A stretch of 64,000 nt of DNA from Todiramphus chloris collaris (Eukaryota; Chordata; Aves; Coraciiformes; Alcedinidae), in assembly GCA_025345505.1 (NCBI GenBank), contig JANVCC010000064.1:4759693-4823692 (forward strand). Direction: 5' to 3'. Position numbers and translations under genes: made by a program. Shown here piece by piece: positions 23,301-35,455 of the stretch. Under the pieces are notes generated by a model. The model did no database searches, had not been told where the DNA came from, and saw nothing but the letters and a program-made list of their open reading frames with translations. The stretch's first letter is position 1. Every line of letters starts with the position of its first letter.

Positions 23301-24689
23301 GAAGTTCTGTGTTATCAGAAGATGCTCAGCAGAAGGAACACGGGCAGCCTGAGCCAGCTGACACAAAGCTAGCCTGGATATGGCTACCCAAGCACCTCCT
23401 CCATTCAGCTGCAAAGCAGAGTGCTTGCAGTGGCCAAGAGCTATAGGGTTAGTTCAGTGTGAAATGCAGATATTGTGATGAGATGCTGCATTAAATTGCT
23501 GGCCCAGACCCACTCCCGTAGGAGGAAAACCAGCCCTGGGTCCATGACTCCATCTGAATCCGCTTCTGCAAGTTCTCCAGAGGTACCAGCAGCTGTTCCC
23601 TGCATCCCCAGGCCATTAGCATGCCACACTAGCAGGTCAAGGAAGACAAAAAGGTCCCCGTAGCTCCCATCTGCCCCACTAGAAAGGATGAGCTGATTAT
23701 ATTCCACATTCAATCACAAGAAATAATCAATCTGTAATTAAGAGACTTCTCTCCCACCCTTCTGTCAGGTCTTTGCCACTTCTACCCTTCCATCCCCCAA
23801 CAAACCTTCCAGCATGAAGTCAATTTAATGAGATTTCTCGGTAACAAATGACCAGTTTGTAATAATTATATTTTCTTCTGAAATTGCTGTAAAAATGATT
23901 TAAAGCAGAGAAGGCTCCAATTTATTAAGCATCAAATTTTCTGTGGTGAACTTTTAGCTATGAAAAGAGCCTTGAGACTGAGGGAGCTCTCCTCCCCCAT
24001 TCTGGGCTTTGCCATTGCCCTGAAATATTGATGGTTTGTAGATGAAAATTTGACTCCTTTATGAAAATAAATGAATCCTGTGGCAGGCAGAGCCCAGCTG
24101 CATTTTGTGCCCTTTCGTCAGCCCTTACGGCAGCATGGCAAGGGAAGTGGGGAAAAAAAAGTCACCCAGAGAAGAACAAACCCATCCTCACCCAGTCCCA
24201 GCCCCATATTTTCCTAGCTGATATGACATTAGCAGAGGAAAGTCTAACTGCTCTGCACCTTCCAGGCTACTGGGGGAAAGTCCCAAGCCAAAGGGAGTTG
24301 GGGTTTTCAGCTGTGGTACATCTGGGCTTGGGGAGTTTATAGAGGTTCTGAGAACATTAAGAGTCACCCCGAATAGCATCAAGCTTGGGGCTCCTACCCC
24401 TTGGAGTACCAAAAACCTGCTCCGATCGCGCTCCCGTGTGTTTGCAGCTCAGTGTCTGGCTTGAGGGAAAAGCCTTCAAGGTTGGGATTTACTTCTCTAA
24501 AGACACAGCTCTCCTCTGCCAGGTTAACTTCCTCATCGACAACATGCCCTTTCCACTGGTATTTCTTGATCTCTGACTGTCCTGGCTTTCCCTCAGGTCT
24601 ACCATTAAAGTAAAACTCTCCTATTAGTTAAATTAGTTCAAGTCGTGCAGAAAGTTCAGGAGGAAGCAGCAGTCTGACATTTTAAGGCT
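23301..24689. other. Non-coding DNA, includes an AT-rich block
   Basis: No gene is recognised. The part from 23820 to 23970 (TTTAATGAGATTTC, GTAATAATTATATTTTC, CCAATTTATTAAGCATC) has the texture of a conserved non-coding element. The remainder is ordinary unique sequence. Confidence 0.4.
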
Positions 24690-24775
24690 ACTGCACTACC
24701 TCAGCAGCTCAACGCCTGCCAGAGCTGGGAGGAGAACCCAGGAGGTCCTGGTTCTCCATCCCGTTCCAACACAAA
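24690..24775 (-). mobile_element. MIR-like (CORE-SINE) fossil
   Basis: On the plus strand, CCAGAGCTGGGAGGAGAACCC followed by AGGAGGTCCTGGTTCTCCATCC and CGTTCCAAC corresponds to the reverse complement of the 5' half of MIR ('actggga..agtcctgggttc..tcccagctctg'). Orientation is therefore minus. It is ancient and diverged, and the 3' part is not seen. Confidence 0.58.
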
Positions 24776-26368
24776 GCTCCTTCTTATATTTCCCCGATTA
24801 TTCCTGTCCATTAAACCTCCATGCAGATTGCATCCTAAGTATTTTTTTTTCCCAGCAAATCCGGTTTTCTTTCATTTTTTACTGGGGCAAATTATTTATA
24901 TCACAAAGGCAGAGTCACCCAGCTGAGAGACAATACAGAAACGTCACTAATGGTAAAGGAATTGATCCCACATCATTAGTTTTCCTGTGGCTCTCATTTT
25001 GAGTCAGCGGCGTGTCCTGCATTTTTGGACCTTTATTATGCGAGATGGGCAGAGAGTATCATGGGGATTTCACTATAATCAGCAAGCACCATGCAGGCAG
25101 GAGAAAGCAGCCATCGTAGTTCTGTCTACTGCTTATCAGGGGATGCAGTGTAAGGAGATCTGAGTGTAATCCTGGACTTGATGCAGACTGGCAGTGTACT
25201 GAGACACAAATTCCTGGTCTCTCAGTATCCTTAATGATATAGGATACCTGAGAAAAAGCGTGCTGCAACTGGTCTCTGATGGTTGGATATTAAACATACC
25301 AACCTGGGATCCTGAAGTTCAAGATTTAATCCTCAGCCTGCCACATATTCCCTAATTAATGGAAGCCTCATCCCATCATACACCTGATAAGTGACAACAG
25401 GACATATAGGATTGCCCTCAACTTTTCCTGGCTAGCCAGTAAAGTCTCAAGGACTGCATTTTATTAGGACTTCCCACAAGTTTCCTGTGCAATAAACCCC
25501 TCTTTGGTTTAAGGACCTTGGGAGTGCTGCAATCCATTAATAATACAGGAAGAATGGAATACAGAGAGGTGAACTTTGAGATCCTTGTGGAAAAGATGCT
25601 AGACAAGAGAAAACAAGAAGGTGATATGGAAATAAATGAAACCAGAAATTAAGGACAAGATCTGGAGAGTTCCACCTTTCTCACTGGTTCATTCTGAAAT
25701 GCCAGCAATGATTTGTTATGTTGGGGGAGAAGTAATATCTCAAAAATATCTCAATCTCCCAACCCCCTAAGCCTGAAGCATCCTGATACCTCCTGATACA
25801 GTCACAGCCAGACTGCAAAGTTCAAACCTTGGCTCTCTTATAATTTGGAGTCAGTTCTAGCACACGTTTGAACCTTTTTCACAGCAAAAGCCCACATTAC
25901 ATGCTAAAAATTGCTTCAACTACTCCACAGGTAGCTGAATTAGCCTAGGTACCTAGGCCCCTTTCCAGTTTAGCCAGCTGGGACAAGCAGGTAGTCATGA
26001 CTGCCCCGTGAAGCTGGGCAATGGTTAAAAACTACCAAGTCCCAGTCAGCTGCTGCTGTTCTCTGAATAATAACATAATCCTCTTGTTCAGGCTTGGAGC
26101 CTGAGCATGGGCAGCCCAAAATAGAAGTGGTAGGAGAATGAGAGAATCAAGTCCACACCATGAGATAAGCATATTTCTTCATGGATAATTATGGTAAAAG
26201 GAAAAATGCAGTATTACTTCCTATTTTCCCCCTGGTTTGGTCACTCAGAGGAATGAAGGTGAATTAAAATAGAAACCTGTTTTAATGCTGTGCACAAGCA
26301 GTTCTCCCAAGCCCCAAAGAAAAAAGCTCGCCTGAAGCTTCCCCTTGTGTCACCAGAAGTTTCTTTCC
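24776..26368. other. Non-coding DNA, no gene seen
   Basis: No recognisable gene. The phrase 'gggatcctgaagttcaagatttaatcctcagcctgccac' near 25308-25346 faintly resembles a sense MIR 5' half but is too decayed to list separately. Confidence 0.45.
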
Positions 26369-26876
26369 CTGGACTCGGCACTGGTGAGGCCACACCTTGA
26401 GTATTGTGTCCAGTTTTGGGCACCTCAATACAAGAGTGATATCACGGGGATGGAGAAGAGGCAAAGAAGCTGGTGGAGGGCCTGGGGAATAAATCTCATG
26501 AAGAGCGATTGAAGGAGGTGGACTGTCTAGTTTGAGGAAGAGGATGCTGAGGAGAGACCCCATCACTCTCTACAGCTACCTGGAAGGACACTGTAGAGAG
26601 GCTGGTGCTGGGCTCTTCTCACAGGTAATTAGTGACAGAACAATGGGAATGGATTCAAGCTGCACCAGGGAAGGTTTAGGCTGGACAGCAGGGAAACATT
26701 TTTCACAGGCAGAGTCGTCAGAGACTGGAAGAGGCTGCCCAGGGAGGGGGTTGACTCACCATCATGTTGTTGAGAAACACGGTTTAGGGGTGAACTTTGC
26801 AGAGTAGGGTTAATGGTTGGACTCGATGATCCCAAGGGTCTTTTCCAACCTGAACGATTCTCTGCTTCTATGATTC
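26369..26876 (+). mobile_element. CR1 LINE, truncated, with end of the reverse-transcriptase frame
   Basis: The element begins in the C-terminal part of the CR1 ORF2 frame. Plus-strand translation around 26390-26440 gives [18 protein letters not shown], a hallmark of avian CR1. It is followed by decayed coding sequence, then the 3' tail: AGAGACCCCATCACTCTCTACA, ACAGAACAATGGGAATGG, GGAAGAGGCTGCCCAGGGAGG, GGTTGGACTCGATGATCC and TCTTTTCCAACCTGAACGATTC, ending CTTCTATGATTC. The frame after the SD motif is broken by stops and indels, so it is dead. At about 500 bp it is the longest CR1 copy in the window and is oriented with 3' to the right. Confidence 0.96.
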
Positions 26877-29129
26877 AAAGTCCTTATTTTTACTCTCCCC
26901 AGCTTTGCCCATACGCACCTCGCAACAACACTGCGAATGGAGAAGGCAGTTTTCTGCAGCACGGTAACAACTGAAACAGATCTCACCGTGGAGTTGATTG
27001 AAATGCAGACCAACTCACTCTCTTTTCCCTTCAGCTGAACAGGAAAGGAAATAGCTTCTACCAGTTGATTGACCTTTCTGCTGAATAGGTTGTCTTGCTC
27101 CAAGGCTGTGATCCGTGACCCTGAGTGGAGTGGTGTGGAAGGCCATGGGTAATTATAACCCAGCAGGGCTGTCTTGCTGAAATAAGAGAGTATTTGAACA
27201 GTTGGTGCCAGATTCCTACTTGAAGTGCTGACTGAACCTTCCCATCTTTCTCCTTGTTTCCCAAGGAGTGGGAAATGGGTGCAAACGGTAGATATCTTTA
27301 ATTAGAACAAGGGGCAAACTGGGGAGGCAGTAGGGGACGGAACTAGTCTGTCTCATGGGGGGGAAGAGATTATTTTAATGAGACCTAATTCTATTACACG
27401 AGAGATGATGAACAATCAATGTGCAATCATGCTGACAGCGAGCGGTTACAGATTTTCATCTTTGCTATGCATGAAAAAAACACATTTTCTACACCTAGAA
27501 GAGAGAGTAAATATGAAAGAAGATAAAAGGAGCTGGGTCCTTTCACAGGGTGAACTGGCACAGTTTAACTGTTTTCTGATTAATACCAGTGAAAGATATG
27601 GCCAAGAGTTTTAAACTGCACATTGTTTACCAACGGCTGTTGAAATCCAGCGTCTCGTTTCAAAACACACTTGTTACATGAACCTCCAGAACGCCTACAA
27701 AAGGCTGTTAATTTAATTAATTATCTCTGGTAAACGGACCCCTAAGGGCTCCCAGAGGTAACATGCGTCTTGGCAAGGAAACAACACAACTGACAAGAGC
27801 ATCTGCCTTGCAGAAAATTACAGTGCCCACCTAGTGATGTTAAACAACGGAGAACCAGCCAAGTCTCCTTGCTCCTCCCTCATGGGGGGCAGAGCATCAG
27901 TCACCAATCCCTGGCTTGTCTCTGGACCTGTCTGAGAAGTTCTACCAGTGTCTGAGGTCAGAGAGAGAAAAACTTTGTTTAGCTAGGAGTATTTACTGTC
28001 CTGGAGACAGGGATAGCCTCAAATGCTTCACCCCTTTTTCCTGGCACGCACTGTGACTATGAAGAGTTAGAGAACTGCACAGGGCTGGGTTCTGGAGCAA
28101 ATTTTTCCAGCCCTGAGACTCCAAACCAGGTTTTCAGCTACTACAGGCAAATCTCACACTGGCAGTAGCTCCAGTGAATCCTACCGGTGTTTTTTGTCAC
28201 AATCTCCTTTCGTTCTTATTATTTCTAGTTATTTCTAGTCAGGTGAGTTTAATGGCACACATCGCTGCTCAGCCATGTGTTCTGAGCTTAGGCACTCCTT
28301 TCTGAAAGCACACCCACTGTCTGGGCACACCTCCCAGCCCCGTGGACGTTCACCTGGGTGCAGACACTCGACCGAGGTCTTCATGCATCTAGCTTGAAAA
28401 TTTCTGTGCACGACCACCTCCTGCTCTGTCAGGTTAGTGCTCAGATAATTTTTGCTTTGCAAGCTAATGAGGCTGTTTCTAACAAGATGAACTCAATCAA
28501 ACCTATGGAAAGCGGCTCAGCTGCCTGATTATTTCCACCAGATTGACTAAACCACAGAATTACTTTTTCCTTGGCTATTTACAATTCCTGGCTGAGCTCT
28601 AACTGGAGTAAATCAGATGAATCCCAGTCTCTTCAGTGAAGCTTTGACACTATTTGGAAGCTGAAGATCATGCTCAGAAGACCTTGGAAAGGTCATTCCA
28701 CACATCATCTACAAAGATCTTGTCTCCTTTATCTGGAGGAAGGTCTCATATACCCCCTGAGGGGCCTATTTTATTGCTCATCTTCCTTACATGCCACCCA
28801 CACTTTCCACAATTGGTTTCAGTTCTTTTTGTTGCCTCTGGTAAAAGTAGCCATAAAATAGTTCAATTCTGTCTTGCCAACATCATAACACTTTGTTGTT
28901 CTCCGTTACTGCATAAAGGCCAAGGAATAAAAAGTTACCCTGACAGCGATGTTACTATCATTTGGTATTTGTTCATTAATAATTTCATATTTGTTAGTAC
29001 ATTCATTTTAGGCACACGGACACACAAGCTTCCCTACAACTCCATGGCTGCAGTCGAACTTTCATTCTAATAACCAGAAGCTCAACTGCAAGTGACTATT
29101 TTTAGCTTAATAAGCAAGAGGACAAACAA
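26877..29129. other. Non-coding DNA, no gene seen
   Basis: No exon or repeat is recognised. The 27370-27740 part is AT-rich and unique (TTAATTTAATTAATTATC at about 27709-27726) and could be a conserved non-coding element. The long open frame across 28654-29070 has no ATG near its start and no domain. Confidence 0.45.
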
Positions 29130-29285
29130 AAAGAAAAAAAAAAGCAGGGATAATGCATCATGAAAAGCGCTTTGTTCATTCATTTGACAACTGCAGTTTA
29201 GTTGCAATTAATTATGATAATACTTTACGGCATACCAGTTAATGTCCCATAGTATAATCTGTTAAAGTCTCAGTAATAAAGTCTC
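29130..29285. other. Candidate conserved non-coding block
   Basis: The unique AT-rich sequence has words such as ATAATGCATCATGAAAAG, TTGCAATTAATTATGATAATAC and GTCTCAGTAATAAAGTC. POU- and homeodomain-like cores are frequent. The regulatory role is inferred. Confidence 0.2.
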
Positions 29286-31254
29286 CCCTCCAGCCTTATG
29301 CTGCTAAATCTTCACTAGGTAGTAGGGAAAAGTCTGATGTTTTGGGGGTGAATATTAGAGAGGACACCATGGAAGGAGGGTAACAAATTCAAAATGCACC
29401 TTGGGAAACCTGTCAGGGTTACATGTGCCAGAATTCTACCCTAGGGAGCAGCTCTGCCAGAGTCCCGTGGACTGGGGACCACGTGCCAGGCTGGGGGCAG
29501 CTCAAGCCTCCTCTGTGGCCAGCAGCATCAGACCACGTCTCAGGTCCCCAACAGCCTCCTCAGCCACTGACAGTCCTCTTTGTTGAGCAGACAATAAATT
29601 TTTCATGACAGTGCTTCTCCCTGCACAAGGGCCCAGTGGAAGCCTCTAGGTGCTAGTGTAAGACAAACAATAAATAATTGTGCCTGTCAGAGCGTGAGCA
29701 GCACGTACAACGCTGCAGACAGCTGAAATAGTTTTACACATTTATCTTCAGGCCTACATAGGCTGGGTGTCTCTTTCGTAGGCTGGAATTATATTACCTT
29801 CACACTATGTATTGCTTTCCCTATTACATCTGGGCAGACCTCCTCTTGTTGAGAAACCCGGAGCTGTCACATTAGTTTTATCTAAATGTGTACGGTGCTC
29901 TGTAGGTTCCAGCCTAGCGACAGATCCATTCCTTCCAGCCTGGGTTAGAGCTGCCTTGCTTTCTTCTCCCTCCCCTTCCCACACGAGAGCCTCTTCCGCA
30001 TGGAAGGAGTCAACCACCTCTTCCCCGTGTCTCTCAGAACCCTGCTGTCGGGCTCCGTGCATTGCTCAAGGAGCTCTCGAAGCAGCCAAGGACACAGCAC
30101 CCAACTGTTGCATCCCCCCCTAACAACTTCACCTCATGGGTGAGCAGAAGGCCACCACTTAGAGGCTGCCAATTCCCTTGAATAACTTATCATAGTCAGT
30201 CCTTCCTAGAGGGGGGGAAACAACCCTCAAAGAGCAGCGAGATCACCTCTCAGGAATTCTCCAAATAAATCTCGAAGCTCAGAAGATTCTCCAATGCTAA
30301 AATTCTACGGGAGGGTTATCAACTTCCTTGCCAAAACATACATCATCTTCTCCTAGGGGATTTTATAGTGCTTCAGGAGCCCACTACTCCCCGTTTGTAG
30401 TTTGTTCGGCATCGAATCAGACGGGCTAAAACGCTGGCTGGTACAGGCTAACGTAGTTCCAGATATTTAGATGAACCTCAGGCAAGTCACACACACTTAG
30501 CAGTGATTTGCCAGGCTGCACTTGCTCAGAATTTGTCCTTGCAGACATCCAGAAGGACTTGCTCTCTTTCTGCCTGGCCTCATGTCTTTGAGCAGCATCC
30601 CTTCTCCCGGCAGCATCCTTCCGCTGCTGATGTCACTCTCAAGATGAGGGTTGCTTTTCAGGTGCCTAAGCCAGGCACCACAGAGAAGCTGATTTATGTT
30701 ACACAGGGGTAAGAAAGCTTCTCTAGAGCTTTCATATTTTGCCCTAATAGTTTTCTGGATGGCAGCTCAGCAGGGAGGCAAAGCACACAACAGGCCACAG
30801 TGGGATCGAACCCTCGCCATCTGCCAGGGAAACTGGTGATGAACTGCTTCCTGGAGAGAAGCGACACCGAGGCATGAATAAAGAGGCACTGGCTGTTAGA
30901 CTACAGGAGCAAGTGGAAATTACTGATAAGCCATGGGATTCAGAGCAACCTGTGATCAGTAACTGAGCATATAATAACTGTATCACCGGAGGAGCTCCCC
31001 GAGTGCCCATCTCTCCTCCTCCTCGCACCGCTGCAGGTGCCCAGGGTGCCTGTCAGCTGCTGTGCTGAAGCTGAGGGAAAGAGAGCTTATTGTCTTCATT
31101 AGGATCTGGATGGAGATGTGCATCTCCCCCTTTTTTCTGGGCTCTACATCCTTTTAGTTCATTGGTTCCGCGGGTCTTGGTCAGGCTCTACAGTCAGCAC
31201 GTGATCACCTCCAGAGAGTTGTTTTTAACTTCTGCTAAATGCAACCACTGCTGC
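29286..31254. other. Non-coding DNA, no gene seen
   Basis: No recognisable gene. A G run lies at about 30210-30217 and a C run at about 30114-30120. A tRNA-type B-box word on the minus strand near 30801-30811 lacks the rest of a tRNA. Confidence 0.5.
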
Positions 31255-31330
31255 ATTTCAGAGTCGTACAAAGTTGGAAAAGATCTGCGGGTAACACCTA
31301 ATCCACCCCATTGCTCAGAGCAGAAAAATC
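31255..31330 (-). mobile_element. Probable old CR1 3' terminus
   Basis: TTTCAGAGTCGTACAAAGTTGG, AAAAGATCTGCGGGTAACACC and TAATCCACCCC resemble the reverse complement of a CR1 tail ('cagaatcatagaa..gttggaaaagacctctgagatcacctaatccaacc'). Only the terminal 50-75 bases are recognisable and they are quite diverged. A chance match cannot be excluded. Confidence 0.45.
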
Positions 31331-34300
31331 ACCACCAAAAGAGCAGCTCAGCTGTGGCTTTATCTCTCCCTTACAAACCTCTGACCACAAACGCTTGAGT
31401 ATCCTCCTGGAATTCCAGCAAATTCTTTAATGACCCGTCTAAAGAGCTGCAGAAGCCCGGATGCAGAGAGCCACCCTTAACAACGCAGCAGCCAGAGGAG
31501 AAATTCTCTCCTCACCAGGCTGCGGAAAGCCCAGGACAGATTCAGGTATAGAGGCTTTACAAACATCCAGCCCAAAGGCACTCCCTGTGCAGTGCTTCGT
31601 GTGCAACACTCGCTGCCAGTTACAGGACTGCAGCAGGAGGCAGAGTCCTCTCTCAGACTCTGGTAAGAGACCCTGATGTTCTTCCTCCTCACCACACTCC
31701 CTCACCTCCCTTCTCTTCCCCAAGCTTCCCGAGTCTCTCACAGTGAGCCTGCAATGGTAGTCATTAACCAGGACCTGCTCTCACAGCACAAGGGATAATA
31801 AATACAGGCGGATTTCAATACAGAAGAATTATCAGGTTTCAGTAGCTGTAACAATATCCAAATTAACCAGTGAAAGCCTTGTGGAAAAGCAATTAGATAA
31901 CAGACTTGTATCAGAGTCATCAGAGACTTTTCGTACTGTGGCAGAAAATCAGGACCCAGAATGAACCTGATTGGATTAAATAGAAGAACGGATCCCAACT
32001 CCTCGTGATCTCTCACACAGAACTGAAGCTTTAGGGAGCTTTGAAAAAGCAATCACAATATTTTGTTTCGAGATTTCCTTCGCTCCTTCCCAGCCTTGCA
32101 ATAAGACCATGAGACAGGACTCACCTCTGTCCGCTTTCTCCCCCAAAGGCTTTCTCCTTTATTGCATTTTGCAGGGATTTATCAGAAAAATCTCCAGACT
32201 CCCACCCCAAAATCCAACCCATAAATGCAACAAGGTGAAACACTGACCTTGTTGCTGCTGCTGATGTTTCAAAACACAGAAGCGGAGGAGCTTGTGTCTC
32301 TCGTCCATTCCCAGAGTGCCGGGAGCTTTACAGTTGAAACTGTTGTTTGAAGATATATTCAGTGCCTGGCAGTCTGGATAAAGCAAAGGCAATCAGCAGC
32401 CTCTGAGAGCCACCAGATTCAGGCCTTTGGCAGCGCTGTAAAACAGACACCGACCACAGCCACAGGGAAAAAGCAGCCCCAAAGCAGAGTAGGGGTGGAT
32501 ACCTCTTCATTTGGCACCATATGTTCTGCTCCTTTTCCTTTGGAGAATGTATTTTCTTCAGCTCCCTATATCTTCAAGAAGGTCTCATCACCTCCTAGAA
32601 AACAATTATAAAGAAGAGCTATTAAAAAGGCAGAAAGGTGGTAGAGACACTCAGAAGGCTTTCCTATGAAAAACATTTGGACGAAGGCACAGGAAAGAAT
32701 CATGCAGAACAAAGTTGTGCAGGCTGGGGAAAGATGAGAGCGCCAAGGTTAAGAGGAGATAAAGTGTATAAGGCTTTGAAGACAAGGACAAACCCATCAA
32801 TACTCAGTGATTCAGTGTCCAGGGATCCTGAAAATACTGCAATCATTTTAAGAACATTAAAAACAAAGAGACAAGAAGGTTCCTCCCCTTTCTGTGCCAT
32901 TCTGATCCCTCCTCTGCATCCCACCCCTCACATCAGCTGAACAATCTAGTGATTGATTCTGGTTAAAAATAGCATTTTCTGTGGATTTGGGGGAAAGGAT
33001 ACATCATGCAAAGAGTGAGACTGGTCTCCAAGCAGCCCCTGGGCAGAGGTGGGCAGCCCTCGTGCTTATCTCACATTCTGCAGAATGCAAGTTAATCCTT
33101 CCTGACCTATCTGGAAGGAGAGTCCAGGGAGAGCTGCTGTAGCAACCATAACAGACCTGGGCATTTTACAGCTTAACCTGTGCAGAACGCGTAACCAACA
33201 CGCAGGCAGGGCCAAATCCTGAGCCATATCTCAAAGGCATCCAGACCTAAAGGCGCTTCTGGCCCCACCATGGCTTTCAGCAGCTCCTGTGACAAGGGAA
33301 TTCTCTGGCATCACTTGGTGCAGCCCAAAGGCTGTTGCTTTTTCCTGCCAGCTGCAGCAAACTCCAGTGGTATCGTTGCCAAAGTGGACCCATTACTTAG
33401 GAAATAATAAAAGTTTGTCTGATACAATGACTTCTCTACAAAGTGTTTATAACCAGAACAAGAAGCTGTGGAAGAGCTCTCTATCCTAAGGCCCATTTAA
33501 TCAGAATTTGTCTCATTCAGGTAGTATATTTAACATTTATGGACCCTCTAAACTAAAGCTGTATACAATAGCACATGACCTAGCCTCAGTTTTTCCAGTA
33601 AGGGCCAATGGATGGTCTTGCATTGCCATAAAAATGTGCCTTTTGCAGGTAGAACCCCCTGGAATTATCGCCCATCGAGATCTGTTCCAAGACCCTGGGG
33701 TCAAGAATCCCAAAACAAACTGCAGGGATTGCAAACAAAAAACGAAACAAACCCAAAAAACAACAAACACTCGAACGTCTGCAAACTGCAAAAGGCCCTG
33801 GAAGTCGCACTGCTGCTCTTTGCTTAAAAGACAAGTGGAAATTAAAGGAAATGGAGAAAATTTACTGAAGAGAACATGGATCAATGTTCTGTAAAAAAAA
33901 AGCGGGGAAAGCCAGGAGAAAGCAGGTTTTGCTTCCCGGTTTGAAGGAAATAATTGTCAACAGGACACTGCAAAATGCAATTACAAACCCTACTCCTGCT
34001 CCACCCCCAGAGGGCGAGGGGGGGGTGCAAATAAAAGAAAAACCAATTAAAGCGTGGCACCAAACACAGAAACCCACCTCAATTTGCTAGTGAAGGCAGG
34101 AAAGCTCGAAAGCAGGGGAAAGTAGGTTAAGATTTGCATGAAGCCAACACGCAGGACAGCACGAGAGGTTACACCTAATAAGCTTAGCCAAGCCAAAATG
34201 GGTGCAAACTTAGTTTGCATTTTTTATTTCACTCTGGTACCTTCCCTCTTTTTATTTCCCATGCACCCGTGCTGATGAATATTACAGGGTATTACTGCAC

Positions 34301-35334
34301 TCCTGACATTTAAGCCCAGCAATTTCAGTGCTTGGAATAAGTACTGAGAAAGTGGAAGGGCAGGTGGTGAGGTCAGCTCACTCCTAGATCCAAGCTCTTT
34401 TTCTATTTACATTAATACGAGGAAGAGCTGAACGTGTAGCGAGCACACAGGAAATGTCATCTCTGTTCATAGACTTTTGTATTAAAGGTAAGGCCTGAAT
34501 ATTTATCCTGCCTTTCAGGCACTGAACTCCACAGGTCCACTAGCTCAGGGACAGTCATGTTTGACCGTGGGGTGTAAGGACTGCTGTGGCTTTGGGACCC
34601 CAAACATCTACCCATCCTTTCAGATACATCTCTCTCTCTCCTGCCTTAACTAAAAATGTTAACACGCTCCAGAACACAGAATCAAGGGGAAAAAAAAATA
34701 AAAAAGCCAATGTTTTTTGAAGCCTAAGAGAAAAAGTAATTTAGCAAATATTATGTAAAATAAGGGTTTCATAAAACGACTCGTACTCTGCTATTTTTTT
34801 ACCTCTTTGTGGTTTGTTTTTTTTTTAAATTGTTTCTTCCCTCTCCCTCTCTTCTGCCTCTGACTGACAGCTCCCTGATAACAAATTCTCTCAGGTGGCA
34901 GACATTTTTTATAGTGTTTCATTTGTGGCACTGCAAACTGGATGTTCCCTCTATACCTCCTCCAGTTTCTCTCCCTTTCCAATTGCTTCCAGGAACGATA
35001 GCAGCAAAGACTGCAGGCATCAGAGAGTGCTCTCACGTGCACCGTGTTCCTGCAGCGGCAATAAAGCGCATCAGTTTTGTAACCTGTAAACCCTCCAATA
35101 AATGCTTCCACAATGACAGGAAAAAATACAATAAAATAGAGCAGAAAGCTCAGAGTACTCCAGAGGACAAATGACAGGTGAGGTGCATCTCTCATCCCAG
35201 TCTAGGGCACTCTGCAGGGGTTTACTGGGCAACAGCAGACCCGTGGTACCCCAACACAGATCCACAGCTCCGAAACAGTGGCAGTTCTAGAGCACAGCAT
35301 ACACAGTTCACCTTACAAGATCATTTATCTTTTA
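31331..35334. other. Non-coding DNA with A-rich and G-rich tracts
   Basis: No gene is recognised. There is an A-rich (CAAA-type) tract at about 33731-33770, an A run at 33893-33901, a G run at about 34018-34025, and A- and T-rich runs at about 34689-34705 and 34818-34828. Several overlapping open frames of 100-135 codons near 33508-33894 and 34791-35195 occur on both strands and are low-complexity or domain-free. Confidence 0.5.
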
Positions 35335-35455
35335 TCATTTCATTAATTTTATATATTTTTATATTTTATATATTATATTATATTATATTATATTTATATA
35401 TTATATTTTTATATTATTTTAAATATTTCATTTATTATTTCATTTAACATATATC
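35335..35455. repeat. AT-rich satellite-like tract with TATTA repeats
   Basis: About 120 bp of almost pure A and T, including consecutive TATTA units (about 35370-35396) and TTTATAT words. It is a low-complexity array likely to vary in length. A frame crossing it reads as an I/Y/F-rich peptide, a composition artefact rather than a membrane protein. Confidence 0.92.

Noticed and set aside
28654-29070. A 138-codon open frame read as a possible protein.
   Set aside because: It opens at a TTG with no in-frame ATG until near its end, is rich in I, L and F from AT-rich DNA, and shows no domain.
30790-30885. Possible tRNA gene or tRNA-derived SINE on the minus strand, based on a B-box word GGTTCGATCCC.
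   Set aside because: No A box at the right distance and no cloverleaf stems or acceptor pairing could be drawn. A lone 11-base B box is common by chance.
35178-35447. Membrane-protein-like frame ending in I/Y/F-rich helices.
   Set aside because: The hydrophobic part is simply the translation of the AT-rich low-complexity tract.
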